Shown here: piece by piece, positions 16,070 to 24,465 of the stretch | How the letters are laid out: the number at the start of each line of letters is the position of its first letter | Position numbering within the stretch: the stretch's first letter is position 1 | From: Gammaproteobacteria bacterium | GTDB lineage: Bacteria > Pseudomonadota > Gammaproteobacteria > Pseudomonadales > Pseudohongiellaceae | Direction: 5' to 3' | DNA: 64,000 nt | Assembly (NCBI GenBank): GCA_018401885.1 | Contig: JAGYKB010000004.1 | Coordinates: forward strand, 90,993-154,992 | Notes under the pieces: model-generated | Told to the model about the DNA's origin: nothing | Seen by the model: the letters and a program-made list of their open reading frames with translations, nothing else | Database searches by the model: none | Position numbers and translations under genes: made by a program

Positions 16070-16345
16070 GTGGAAATTGTCGGATTCGGGCGCGTACTGG
16101 GCTCTTTGCTCTTTGTCCTAGCACTCTTCTTCCTCTTTATCGTTCTACTCAAGCGATATCGCAATCCCCTAACGCATGGTAATTCTGGCAAGATTAAATT
16201 GGTTGACCAACTCACCCTAGAACTCGGTCGCCGTGCAGTGTTGATTGAAGCGGAAGGCAGGCTGAGTCTTATAGTGCTGTCGAAAGAGGGCGCCGAACAT
16301 ATCTGGACGCGAGATGGCGGTCAGCAAACGGATTCAATCCAATGA
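16070..16345 (+). CDS. fliO: Flagellar biosynthesis protein FliO
   Basis: FliO is a small membrane protein that assists assembly of the FliP pore. The 91-aa product has one TM helix at about 8-28 (LGSLLFVLALFFLFIVLLK) and a short cytoplasmic domain of the FliO type (GKIKLVDQLTLELGRRAVLIE). The start is GTG at 16070, with AAAAGGG about 8 nt upstream. The 90-nt gap after fliN holds nothing recognisable. The stop overlaps the fliP ATG. Confidence 0.88.
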   Translation: MEIVGFGRVLGSLLFVLALFFLFIVLLKRYRNPLTHGNSGKIKLVDQLTLELGRRAVLIEAEGRLSLIVLSKEGAEHIWTRDGGQQTDSIQ

Positions 16346-17133
16346 GTTTTCCAAGTTTAAGCCAGATGAGCAATAAGTCGGTAAGGCCTTTGACTATGAT
16401 CGCTGCGGCGCTCTGCGGCCTCGCGATAGTCTTCTCAGGCTCTGCTGTTGCACAAACCGGACTCCCGCTTGTTAATGTAAGCTCGGATCCTAACGGTGCG
16501 ACCGAATACAGCTTAACGCTGCAAGTTCTGATTCTGATGACGGTACTGACGCTGTTGCCGTCGATTCTTATTATGATGACGTCCTTTGTGCGCATCATTA
16601 TCGTTATGTCGCTGTTGCGTCAGGCTATCGGTACCGCCCAGACTCCACCGAATACCGTGCTAGTCGGTATAGCTCTATTCCTTACTTTCTTTATTATGGC
16701 GCCGGTGTTTGAGACTCTTTATGAGGATGCGTTCGTGCCCTATGTCGCCGAGGAAATTTCGGCCGAAGCCGCACTTGATGCGGCGATTATTCCTGTCCGC
16801 GGCTTTATGCTTACGCAAACTCGCGAAGCAGACCTTATGGTGTTTTCGGACATTGCAGATTTTGATTATACGGATGACGAGTCAGAGATCCCTCTGAGCA
16901 TACTGATTCCGTCGTTTATGACGTCAGAGCTAAAGACAGCGTTTACTATTGGTTTTCTCATCTATATCCCGTTTGTAATCATAGATCTTGTAGTCGCAAG
17001 CGTGCTCATGTCTATGGGTATGATGATGTTGTCACCGATGATGATCTCAATGCCGTTTAAGCTCATGCTGTTTGTCTTAGCGGATGGATGGATACTTATC
17101 ATGCAGTCTCTCACCGCGAGTTTCTCGATATGA
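16342..17133 (+). CDS. fliP: Flagellar export gate protein FliP
   Basis: FliP forms, with FliQ and FliR, the core pore of the flagellar export gate. The 263-aa product has a cleavable-type hydrophobic signal at about 17-37 and the family segments LPSILIMMTSFVRIIIVMSLLRQAIG, QTPPNTVLVGIALFLTFF and ELKTAFTIGFLIYIPFVIIDLVVASVLMSMGMMMLSP in order. It overlaps fliO and fliQ by 4 nt each (ATGA), so the three are translationally coupled. Confidence 0.97.
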   Translation: MSFPSLSQMSNKSVRPLTMIAAALCGLAIVFSGSAVAQTGLPLVNVSSDPNGATEYSLTLQVLILMTVLTLLPSILIMMTSFVRIIIVMSLLRQAIGTAQTPPNTVLVGIALFLTFFIMAPVFETLYEDAFVPYVAEEISAEAALDAAIIPVRGFMLTQTREADLMVFSDIADFDYTDDESEIPLSILIPSFMTSELKTAFTIGFLIYIPFVIIDLVVASVLMSMGMMMLSPMMISMPFKLMLFVLADGWILIMQSLTASFSI

Positions 17134-17399
17134 TTATTAGCGACGTGGTAACACTCGGCCAAGAAGCGCTCTGGGTCACTGCGCTCATCGCAGGTCCTCT
17201 GCTACTCGGGATCTTGGTTGTGGGTGTGGTCGTCGGCATTCTGCAAGCCGCGACGTCGGTTCAGGAAATGACCTTGAGTTTTATTCCGAAGCTCATAGTG
17301 CTCGTGCTTTTACTCTTGTTCGTTGGCAATTGGCAAATCGGACTGTTGATAGATCATTTTCAAACACTAATGCTTACGATTCCGTCGTTAATTCAATAA
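17130..17399 (+). CDS. fliQ: Flagellar export gate protein FliQ
   Basis: FliQ is an 89-aa export gate subunit with two TM helices. The ORF track begins at 17088, inside fliP. MIISDVVTLGQEAL at 17130 is the usual start and overlaps the fliP stop as ATGA. The motif GILQAATSVQEMTLSFIPK is diagnostic. The stop overlaps the fliR start by one base (TAATG). Confidence 0.96.
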   Translation: MIISDVVTLGQEALWVTALIAGPLLLGILVVGVVVGILQAATSVQEMTLSFIPKLIVLVLLLLFVGNWQIGLLIDHFQTLMLTIPSLIQ

Positions 17400-18166
17400 T
17401 GAATTTTCTCGTATCAGAAGTCGTTACCTACTTAAGTCTTTTTGTACTGCCCTTCGCGCGTGTATCCGCATTCATGCTCGCAGCACCGATTTTCTCGTTG
17501 CAAGCATTCAACGTTCGTTTTCGTGTACTGTTCAGTGCGATACTGACTTTTGCAGTAGTTGAGTCGATAACATTCGATACGCAGGGTCTCGCCTTTGTAG
17601 AGCTAATGACGCTCGTTATCATGCAAATATTTGTAGGCGTATTTGCTGGGTTTCTTCTTCAGATAGTTAATGGCGCGGTCGCCGTGGGTGGTCAGGCGAT
17701 TTCAAACTCGATGGGTTTGGGTATGGCGAGCTTGGTCGATCCAAGCCTCGGTAACGTTCCTGTAATATCGCAGTTTCTCATTATTCTTTCGACGTTCATC
17801 TTCATCGCAGTCGACGGTCATCTCATTCTGGTTCAACTTCTTTTGCAAAGCTTTCAAACCATTCCTGTTGATGAAACTTTCTCGTTGGAGCTAATTTATC
17901 GCGTATTCATCGAATGGTCACCTTTGCTCTTTCTAGGTGGACTCGTAGTCGCTTTGCCGATACTGATTTCAGTTCTGCTAATCAACGCAGGTTTAGGCAT
18001 GATCACGCGCTCCGCTCCTTCGCTAAATATTATTTCGGTTGGCTTCCCGGCAATCCTCGTTGCAGGCACCGTCTTGCTGATGCTCGCAATTCCCGGAATC
18101 ATTCAGCGAATTGGTCTCTTTTGGCAAGATGGGTTTGCTTTATTAGCAACGCTTTGGGGGCTGTAA
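17399..18166 (+). CDS. fliR: Flagellar export gate protein FliR
   Basis: FliR is the single-copy subunit of the export gate that packs with FliP and FliQ. The family start is MNFLVSEVVTYLSLFVLPFARV at 17399, giving 255 aa, rather than the upstream 17330 in the ORF track. Several TM segments are clear. The motif GQAISNSMGLGMASLVDPS is characteristic. It is followed 3 nt later by flhB. Confidence 0.96.
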   Translation: MNFLVSEVVTYLSLFVLPFARVSAFMLAAPIFSLQAFNVRFRVLFSAILTFAVVESITFDTQGLAFVELMTLVIMQIFVGVFAGFLLQIVNGAVAVGGQAISNSMGLGMASLVDPSLGNVPVISQFLIILSTFIFIAVDGHLILVQLLLQSFQTIPVDETFSLELIYRVFIEWSPLLFLGGLVVALPILISVLLINAGLGMITRSAPSLNIISVGFPAILVAGTVLLMLAIPGIIQRIGLFWQDGFALLATLWGL

Positions 18167-18169
18167 CAG

Positions 18170-19312
18170 ATGGCAGATGATGACAGCAAAACAGAAGAAC
18201 CAACCCAGAAAAAGTTGGACAAGACACGCGAAGAAGGTCAATTTGCTCGCTCGCAAGATCTTAGCGTTGCTCTACTAATGATTGCGGTTGCGGCAATGTT
18301 TTTGTTTATTGGCGATGACATCTCGAGCAATCTTCTTTCGGCTTTGCAAACTGCGTTTGTATTCGACGCCTCTGTAATAAGCGATTCTAGCCAAGTTGGC
18401 GCCTATTTTTTTGAGCTGTTAATACGCTGTCTCACAATTGCGTCGCCTATTTTCTTTGTGACCCTATTACTCGCGTTCGCCGGTGCGTTCTTCGTGGGTG
18501 GGATAGGGTTCTCTGTAAAAGGATTTATGCCAAAAGCTTCAAAACTTAATCCGATCCAGGGACTTGGACGGATGTTTGGGGTAAAGAGCCTTGTCGAACT
18601 CACGAAGGGTTTGCTTAAACTTAGTCTGATAGGCGGCATTATCTTTTTAGTTGTGTCCTACTATTTCGACGCAATATTTACGCTGAGTATTCTTCCACCG
18701 TCAGCGGCGTCAGCCGAAGGTTTAGGGATTCTTGTAACCGGTATCTTTGCAATCTCACTTTCACTCTTGATCATCGCCGCGATCGACGTTCCTTATCAAA
18801 TGATCTCTTTTCGCAACAAACTTAAAATGTCGATTCAGGAAATTAAGGACGAGTATAAAGATTCAGAGGGGCGGCCTGAGGTTAAGAGTAGGATACGGCA
18901 GAAGCAGCGCGAAATTGCCATGTCACATATGATGGACGCGATAAAGGATGCCGACGTTGTAGTTACCAACCCAACTCATTTCGCTGTCGCCTTGTCTTAT
19001 GCAGTGGGGAGCCAAGAAGCACCGCGGGTCGTTGCTAAAGGGGCCGACCTGACAGCGCAGCGTATTCGAGAACGCGCTGAAGAAGAGGGAGTGATGCTAT
19101 TCGAAGAACCGATGCTTGCTCGCGCATTGTTCTTTACCACAGAGATAGATCAAGATATCCCGCGACCACTATTCGAAGCAGTGGCAGAGGTTATTGCGTA
19201 CGTGTTCCACCTAAATTCGTTTGGGCGCAATGGTCGCGCAGCAAAGAAACCACGAGTGAGTTTGCCTGCGGAAATGAAATTCGATTTCGAGGGACGGAAA
19301 ATAGATGAGTGA
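18170..19312 (+). CDS. flhB: Flagellar export switch protein FlhB
   Basis: FlhB controls substrate switching from rod/hook to filament proteins. The 380-aa product begins with a typical charged N-terminus (KTEEPTQKKLDKTREEGQFARS). Four TM segments lie between about 30 and 210. The autocleavage site NPTH is at 267-270 within VVVTNPTHFAVALSY. FliK, encoded upstream, is its known partner. The end overlaps the next gene by 8 nt. Normally flhA, flhF and fleN would be found nearby, but here they are not in the window. Confidence 0.98.
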   Translation: MADDDSKTEEPTQKKLDKTREEGQFARSQDLSVALLMIAVAAMFLFIGDDISSNLLSALQTAFVFDASVISDSSQVGAYFFELLIRCLTIASPIFFVTLLLAFAGAFFVGGIGFSVKGFMPKASKLNPIQGLGRMFGVKSLVELTKGLLKLSLIGGIIFLVVSYYFDAIFTLSILPPSAASAEGLGILVTGIFAISLSLLIIAAIDVPYQMISFRNKLKMSIQEIKDEYKDSEGRPEVKSRIRQKQREIAMSHMMDAIKDADVVVTNPTHFAVALSYAVGSQEAPRVVAKGADLTAQRIRERAEEEGVMLFEEPMLARALFFTTEIDQDIPRPLFEAVAEVIAYVFHLNSFGRNGRAAKKPRVSLPAEMKFDFEGRKIDE

Positions 19313-20240
19313 TCAGAACGGAGCATCTGGCGAAAGTGCCGTCAGTTCAGATCAGCCACGCGTCTCCGAGCAGACACGCGTGCGCGCAGAACAGCTGAAA
19401 CAACAATATGAACTAAGGCAACGACCCGAGGGCTTCTATTTAAGTGATGGCCATTTTGAGAGGGTAAACGAGGCTGTGGAGGCGTTAAGGGCGTCAAAAT
19501 CTCTAGTCTTCGTTTCGGAGAATTATGAGATGGCAAAGCATTATAAAGAGCTTTGTATTGCGCGTCTTCGCAATGATCCTGCGATAAGACTTCTGAGTTT
19601 CGATCCTTTGTCCGGCCCAGATCTCTTGTCGATAATTAACGCTCAGATCAAAGAGACGTCTCTCGAAGAGATTCTCTCGTCAGATCGCGCCCATTCACTA
19701 AGCAAATCAGAATTACCACGCAGTGTGCTAATAGTTGACAACGAAGACCTTGTCGCCGAAACGGATTGGCACCTTATTGCTACGCTCGCCTCACAGTTGG
19801 CAAATGCGACTATTGGCGTGCTGAGACTCGAACCAAGAGACCGTTTCTCGGCGCGTCCCAATAGTGCAAACCTGTCTTCCTCCCTGTCGATTGAGTTCGA
19901 CTTGCCCAGAGAGAGAGAGATACAGATTTTGGAGGCGCTTTCAAAACATAGTCCGAAGGGCGAAGAAGTGCTGCGCCTAATCGATGAGTTGGAGTTCGTT
20001 AGGTCAACTCCTAAATTATCGGATTCAGTTTTGACGCCGCAAGTATCTGATGAAGGGGCTGCTGAAATTAGAGCCAAAGGTCCAGCGGCCGCGTCTGACT
20101 CTGAGTCGACAAGAGAAGAAAGTAAATCCTTAGATCAAAGTGTCACTACCTCTAATGAGGTTGCTCATCTCTCGTTTCGACTTTTTCTTGGCTTGATCGT
20201 AGTCGAGGCTTTCCTGATCGCAGCGTATTTTAATCAATGA
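19305..20240 (+). CDS. Unrecognised C-terminally anchored protein coupled to flhB
   Basis: I do not recognise this 311-aa protein. It overlaps flhB by 8 nt in the same direction, so it is probably translated with it. Residues ~45-180 resemble the layout of ExeA/DamX-type AAA ATPases: FYLSDGHFERVNEAVEAL, a beta-strand SLVFVSEN where a P-loop would sit, and RSVLIVDNEDLV at 139-150 in place of Walker B. The GxxGKS/T motif is missing, so ATP binding is doubtful. Residues ~225-285 are Ser/Glu-rich and probably disordered. One TM helix lies at about 290-308, with almost nothing after it. The soluble part would face the cytoplasm. A flagellar role is inferred only from coupling. Confidence 0.75.
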   Translation: MSDQNGASGESAVSSDQPRVSEQTRVRAEQLKQQYELRQRPEGFYLSDGHFERVNEAVEALRASKSLVFVSENYEMAKHYKELCIARLRNDPAIRLLSFDPLSGPDLLSIINAQIKETSLEEILSSDRAHSLSKSELPRSVLIVDNEDLVAETDWHLIATLASQLANATIGVLRLEPRDRFSARPNSANLSSSLSIEFDLPREREIQILEALSKHSPKGEEVLRLIDELEFVRSTPKLSDSVLTPQVSDEGAAEIRAKGPAAASDSESTREESKSLDQSVTTSNEVAHLSFRLFLGLIVVEAFLIAAYFNQ

Positions 20241-20251
20241 TTAGCTTATGA

Positions 20252-20722
20252 CTATTCACGGCTCTTGTTGCTGTTAGAGAGTCTCAACGAAAATAGAGTT
20301 TTGCTGATCCTGAGATCCTTTGGTGCACTGTTGAAATCTAAATATAGAGAGATCGCCAAAATCGATAGCAAAGCTCTGGCTAAGAACAGCAGTACGCTAA
20401 AAATAGTCACTTCATCAGTCCTTAGTTGATAAATCATCGGAAGATCAGTTATCAGGTTGGCTGAGCTCGACACGGCAACAAAGCCGAGTATCTCTTTTAG
20501 CCAATGCTGCCGCCACCAAGCCATAATCACCGCAGAGATCAGAACTAGTGCTAGAACACCTCGAGAAATGGCGATCATTCTCAGCCGGGGTTCTTCAAGT
20601 CGCATCATCCCAAGCTTTTCCATCATGTCCGGATTGGCAAATAGTACGTAAAATGTAAATAGGATTGCAAAAAGAAGGAGTAGCTGTGCTCGCCGTACGA
20701 ATTGCCGTGATTCAGGACGCAT
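20252..20722 (-). CDS. Four-TM membrane protein, paralogue A
   Basis: This 156-aa protein of unknown function has about four TM helices (near 12-30, 50-68, 78-95 and 105-127). Its second half shares a pattern with the neighbouring gene at 20787-21317: LITDLPMIY versus LFMDIPVYY, then FLARALLSILAISLYL versus FVARSVLIYFLASLYL. The two are probably old tandem duplicates. It converges with the flhB-coupled gene, 11 nt apart, with no terminator between. The reading frame is clean and the codon use resembles the neighbours. Confidence 0.7.
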   Translation of the reverse strand: MRPESRQFVRRAQLLLLFAILFTFYVLFANPDMMEKLGMMRLEEPRLRMIAISRGVLALVLISAVIMAWWRQHWLKEILGFVAVSSSANLITDLPMIYQLRTDEVTIFSVLLFLARALLSILAISLYLDFNSAPKDLRISKTLFSLRLSNSNKSRE

Positions 20723-20786
20723 TTAGTCGCTCTTTTGGGGTAAAAATGTAGCGCTATTCGAATGATACGGCTTTGAAACGCCCATG

Positions 20787-21317
20787 CTATTTAACCGCTC
20801 GAGAGTAATCGCTGCTGCGAAATGGGTTGGCAAAAAGCTCTCTTGGGGGGCATGGTAAGTACTCGGCAGTTAGATAGAGACTAGCCAAGAAGTAGATCAG
20901 CACTGAACGGGCGACAAAGATGATTGAAAGATCCCAATCGCCTTCCGCTAGCTTAGCCGAGTAGTAGACGGGGATGTCCATAAAAAGGTTCACCACAACG
21001 ATACTCAAAATTATACCAAGCGCGATCTTGATGTTTGGTAGATAGCGATAACATAAATAGCCGGAAATAATCGTAGTGGTTATTGTTATCGCCCGCAGTT
21101 CGAGCAATTCATAGAGGGTATTTTTATAAGGCGTTTCGGCCAGTTTAAGCCATCTGATCACTTGATCAGGATAGAAGCCTGCGAACACCATCAAGGTAAG
21201 GCCGATAATAAAGCAGATTTGAATTTTTAAAAGCCAGTAATTCGTCGCAGCGCCGTAATCTGCGGTAGCCTCATCTATAGCCTTGAGTTCGTCTTTCGTT
21301 AAAATGTCTTCATTCAT
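20787..21317 (-). CDS. Four-TM membrane protein, paralogue B
   Basis: This 176-aa membrane protein has unknown function. The ORF track starts at a TTG (21338). The ATG at 21317 (MNEDILTKDELKAID) is more likely, though no good ribosome site is visible for either. About four TM helices follow an acidic N-terminus of ~35 residues. It shares the D-[LI]-P-x-x-Y and AR-x-x-L-x-x-L-A-x-S-L-Y-L patterns with paralogue A, 64 nt downstream on the same strand. The C-terminus carries CPPREL and charged residues. No domain family is recognised. Confidence 0.7.
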   Translation of the reverse strand: MNEDILTKDELKAIDEATADYGAATNYWLLKIQICFIIGLTLMVFAGFYPDQVIRWLKLAETPYKNTLYELLELRAITITTTIISGYLCYRYLPNIKIALGIILSIVVVNLFMDIPVYYSAKLAEGDWDLSIIFVARSVLIYFLASLYLTAEYLPCPPRELFANPFRSSDYSRAVK

Positions 21318-21575
21318 AGCACACGTTCGACAGTTCAAATTATTTTTTCGGGCTGGCAGTTCCCGCCGACGGCAAATCAGCCTCGAGCCTTAGCCTAACG
21401 CATGCTCGATAAGACCTAAGTCGCAATTATCGAGGAGAATAATGATCTAGTCGACCCCTTTAGACAGGGGATCATCACGCTTGTCCTCTCAAAAATTTAA
21501 TAGGTGCATCGACGTCCGCTGCCCCGTGTAGATAAAGATCTCGCTAAAGCTAAAGAAGATGACTCAGCAGCGAAG

Positions 21576-21956
21576 TTAGTATTCACTACTCCCCTTAATC
21601 TTATTTCTAGGTCGTTCGAAATACGCCGAATAATAATCGTCGGGCAGCTCGCCAACAATCTCGTCGAGAGACGTGCGGTAGATGACTTTGATCTTAGCCA
21701 GAAGCTCAAGATCTAAATGACAACCGTAGTTGCGAATCGTCTCGATGTCCTCAAGCTGCTTGCGGGACACGCCAAGAAGTCGGGCGCCCTCATTCATCGA
21801 ATAGCCGGCATCAATGCGCAGCTTTTTGATAGTTCGCTTTACCAGAACGGTAATTGGAGAAAATTTTGTGAATTGTGAATGTTTTATAGGTTGTGAATCT
21901 TTCATAAGTTGTGAATCTTTCATAATGAGTCGCCTATTGTTATTTCGATCAGCCAT
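21576..21956 (-). CDS. Small XRE-type helix-turn-helix protein with N-terminal hexapeptide repeats
   Basis: The 126-aa product has a Cro/C1-type HTH at about 45-100: IKKLRIDAGYSMNEGARLLGV, followed by SRKQLEDIE and LLAKIKVIYRTSLDEIVGELP. It is a likely DNA-binding regulator. Residues 12-30 are encoded by an 18-bp tandem repeat and read MKDSQL, MKDSQP, IKHSQF. Translation could instead begin at the second methionine (21923) or further in, with the repeats acting as DNA elements. It lies upstream of and codirectional with the two membrane genes, separated by ~260 nt. Its target is unknown. A toxin-antitoxin role was considered, but no partner is apparent. Confidence 0.7.
   Translation of the reverse strand: MADRNNNRRLIMKDSQLMKDSQPIKHSQFTKFSPITVLVKRTIKKLRIDAGYSMNEGARLLGVSRKQLEDIETIRNYGCHLDLELLAKIKVIYRTSLDEIVGELPDDYYSAYFERPRNKIKGSSEY
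21870..21923 (-). repeat. Three 18-bp tandem repeats at the start of the HTH gene
   Basis: On the + strand, AAGTTGTGAATCTTTCAT (21906-21923), AGGTTGTGAATCTTTCAT (21888-21905) and GAATTGTGAATGTTTTAT (21870-21887) are adjacent. The first two differ at one position. Because 18 is a multiple of three the repeat keeps frame. It may be operator DNA for autoregulation or a hypervariable coding repeat. Confidence 0.75.
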
Positions 21957-22533
21957 CGGCTTCTAGGTTCGAGGCGTTGATATATCGACTGCTCTGCCGA
22001 GGGCAGTAGAAGCTCCATTGGCCCCACCCCTGAGACTCAGAACAACCGCTCGTTGACAGTACCCCTGGGTGAGGAGTGGCGGAAGCTGGATTCTCATATG
22101 CACCGAATAGGTGACCGTCAATGTGAGCAAAGATGCTCAGCCCGTTGTAAATAAGTCACAGAGTTGCAGCTATGGTTGTAGACGGCCCAGGGGGAGTGTT
22201 TTCAGCTCTTGTAATCTGGCTGCAAATCGATGTGTCACACTGTGCCACGCTTTTGATACATTTGCATCAATACTAGCAAAAAGTGCATAAATCACCCCTT
22301 ATTGGGGCTAAGATCGAGGAAAAGCGCAAAATAGTGAAGGCATCGGCGTTAGCATGGCTTGAGTCGCTCAAGTCAACTTAATTAGCAATAGCCTTCGCAG
22401 ACGCGCTTTGTTTTTCTGCGAAACCGCGAGAGTGTCTGCTAAACTCCCAGCAAAATCTCTCCGACAAATCGCTTTAGCTGGGGCTTGCCTGGGGGGGTAG
22501 AGGTAACGCCGATAAAACCGAGGATTACATCTT
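21957..22533. other. 577-nt gap without recognisable genes
   Basis: No ORF with family resemblance was seen on either strand. The only structure noted is a small CCCC-TTATT-GGGG hairpin near 22295-22307. AT-rich promoter-like sequence around 22250-22290 (TTGATACATTTGCATCAATACTAG) may serve the FKBP gene. The region marks the boundary between the accessory genes and the housekeeping block, so it may hold degraded mobile DNA, but no inverted ends could be identified. Confidence 0.4.
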
Positions 22534-23109
22534 TTGACCAGTGTAGACACGAGCAACGCCCCTGACAGCAACGATGATCAGGACAAGACCGCAGACGCAG
22601 CCACTATAATAGCCCTGAATAAGGTGGTGAGTTTTCATTACAAACTTGCAGAGGTGGCGCCGGATGGTAGCCACGGCGACTGGATGGAAGAGTCTAGCGG
22701 CGGCGAACCGCTTTTCTACCTGCACGGTTTTCACAATGTGGTAGTGGGCCTCGAGCGCGCGCTAGAGGGCAAAGCTGTGGGCGAAAGTATCGAAATCACC
22801 CTAAAACCCGAGGAAGCCTATGGCCCTCGCCGATCAGACGCGATACAGCGTGTACCGATTAAGCACCTGCAACTCCAGCAAGGTGTTACCAAGCTGAAAC
22901 CCGGCATGGTGGCTGCGGTAAAAACCGATCGAGGTGTACGGAATGTGGTGGTCGCGAAGGTGGGCAAATTCAATGCCGATGTCGACTTCAACCATCCGCT
23001 CGCCGGGCGCACGCTTTACTACGAAATCGAAGTCGTCGGCATCCGCGATGCAAGTGCAGAAGAGATTGCGCACGGGCATGTGCATGGCCCCGGCGGGCAT
23101 CATCACTAG
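22534..23109 (+). CDS. slyD: FKBP-type peptidyl-prolyl isomerase, SlyD-like
   Basis: This enzyme catalyses proline cis-trans isomerisation and may act as a metallochaperone. The 191-aa product has the FKBP domain interrupted by an insert-in-flap region, as in SlyD: VVSFHYKL, GLERALEGKAVGES, LKPEEAYGPR, FNADVDFNHPLAGRTLYYEIEV. It ends in a His-rich tail (HGHVHGPGGHHH) suited to nickel or other metals. The listed start is TTG. It gives ~28 extra residues relative to SlyD, with no internal ATG near the domain start. GTG or CTG codons nearer the domain are alternatives. It is monocistronic by position. Confidence 0.88.
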   Translation: MTSVDTSNAPDSNDDQDKTADAATIIALNKVVSFHYKLAEVAPDGSHGDWMEESSGGEPLFYLHGFHNVVVGLERALEGKAVGESIEITLKPEEAYGPRRSDAIQRVPIKHLQLQQGVTKLKPGMVAAVKTDRGVRNVVVAKVGKFNADVDFNHPLAGRTLYYEIEVVGIRDASAEEIAHGHVHGPGGHHH

Positions 23110-23200
23110 CGTTTGGCAGACACTGACATCTGTTGTTAAATAAAAGTAAGCGCGGTAACCAACAAGAGCAAAAATAAAAACATTATTCAGGAGACGAGCA

Positions 23201-24439
23201 ATGAGCAACGATGGCACCAACAACAATAAAGACGAGCTTAACGAGGCTACTCTCTCACTTCTGCCGGACGCAGGCTCAACGATAAATAGGCGCTCGCTGC
23301 TGAAAGGCGCCGCGGGAGTTATGGGTGCTGCCGGAGTTGCCTCGCTTCCTAGTTTCGTTTTTCCTGCGCTCGCGCAGGGCGAACGCCTTGTTCCTTTTAC
23401 CGATGTGCCAGATACCTTTAAGGTCGGCCCGGTGCGACCTAACGCAGTGCACTATCTCGACACGCGCGAGATTGATTCCTATTTTACCGACAACGACGAC
23501 TTCTACCTCGTTCAGCATTATGGACAGCCTGAGCTAGATAACGATTCCTATCGCCTGCGTGTGACTGGTATGGTCGACAAGGAGCTCGACTTATCTCTGT
23601 CAGATCTGATGGCGCGCGATGTATTTGAGCAGCAGGTTGGTTTCGAATGCGGAGGAAACGGCCGCAGGTTATTTCATGGTTTGGTCGGTAACGCCTACTG
23701 GCGTGGTGTCACTCTGCACCGTCTTCTCGAAGAGGCGGGCATTCAACCGGGCGCGAAAGAGATCGTGTTTTTTGGAGCAGATATTCAAACCCAAGAAGTC
23801 CCTGCACGTGGCGTCGAGGTCGAGAAGGCCTTCGCGCGTAGCCTATCTATCGAAGACGCCATGCGCCCCGAGAATATGCTCGCTTACGAGATGAATGGTG
23901 AACCCTTACCGCATTATCACGGCAAGCCTGTACGCCTCCTTGTCCCCGGTTGGTACGGTGTAGCAAACGTAAAGTGGCTAACTCAAATTCACGTGCAAGA
24001 TACACGCTATATGGGCCGTTTTATGGGTCGTGACTACGTGACGCTCAAGAAGGAAAACGTAGGTGGCGTTGAGCGTTGGGTCGAAAACTCTGTCGCTGAG
24101 ATGAACCTCAAGTCGACGATAGTTAGAGTTGTTGAGATCGGTGGTCAGTACACCATACAAGGTTTCGCGCTTAATGACGGCACTCCGCTAGAGTCGATTG
24201 AAGTTAAAATCGACGACGGCCCATGGCGCCGTGCTCAGATCAATCCACGCTCCACTAAATACGCGTGGAAACTCTTTAGCTTCGATTGGACTGATGCAAC
24301 GCCGGGAGAGCACACGATTGTCTCGCGCGTTACGGATATCAACGGTAATGTTCAACTTACAGAGGCCGAAATGCCCGAAAAACCGGCGTCAAGCTACTGG
24401 GAAGACTTCGCACAATTCCCGCGTACGGTCACAATTTAA
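23201..24439 (+). CDS. Tat-exported molybdopterin sulfite-oxidase-family protein (SoxC-like)
   Basis: This is a periplasmic molybdenum-cofactor enzyme of the sulfite oxidase family. Residues 26-60 are a twin-arginine signal (INRRSLLKGAAGV, then an ALA-Q cleavage-like site). The Moco ligand cysteine is in FECGGNGRR at about C150. The PVRLLVPGWYGVANVKWL motif and a C-terminal dimerisation domain (KIDDGPWRRAQ, SRVTDINGNVQ) follow. Length, 412 aa, is close to SoxC/SorA. No SoxD/SorB cytochrome or other sox gene is nearby, so the electron acceptor and substrate are open. CAGGAGACG precedes the ATG. Confidence 0.9.
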   Translation: MSNDGTNNNKDELNEATLSLLPDAGSTINRRSLLKGAAGVMGAAGVASLPSFVFPALAQGERLVPFTDVPDTFKVGPVRPNAVHYLDTREIDSYFTDNDDFYLVQHYGQPELDNDSYRLRVTGMVDKELDLSLSDLMARDVFEQQVGFECGGNGRRLFHGLVGNAYWRGVTLHRLLEEAGIQPGAKEIVFFGADIQTQEVPARGVEVEKAFARSLSIEDAMRPENMLAYEMNGEPLPHYHGKPVRLLVPGWYGVANVKWLTQIHVQDTRYMGRFMGRDYVTLKKENVGGVERWVENSVAEMNLKSTIVRVVEIGGQYTIQGFALNDGTPLESIEVKIDDGPWRRAQINPRSTKYAWKLFSFDWTDATPGEHTIVSRVTDINGNVQLTEAEMPEKPASSYWEDFAQFPRTVTI

Positions 24440-24465
24440 TCACTAGCGAGTGGGGGAGAGCCGCG

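Noticed and set aside
21451-21473. CCCCT-TTAGAC-AGGGG hairpin downstream of the HTH gene
   Set aside because: Considered as a terminator or a fourth hairpin element. It lacks a T-run, the outer stem and the CTGACCTCCT core.
21576-21956. Toxin-antitoxin reading of the HTH gene
   Set aside because: No small toxin-like partner overlaps or adjoins it. The nearest codirectional gene is a membrane protein about 260 nt away.
21957-22533. Search for a tRNA, integrase remnant or insertion-sequence ends in the 577-nt gap
   Set aside because: A GGTTCGAGG string recalls a tRNA T-arm, but no acceptor or anticodon stem fits around it. Translated frames gave no recognisable transposase or integrase.
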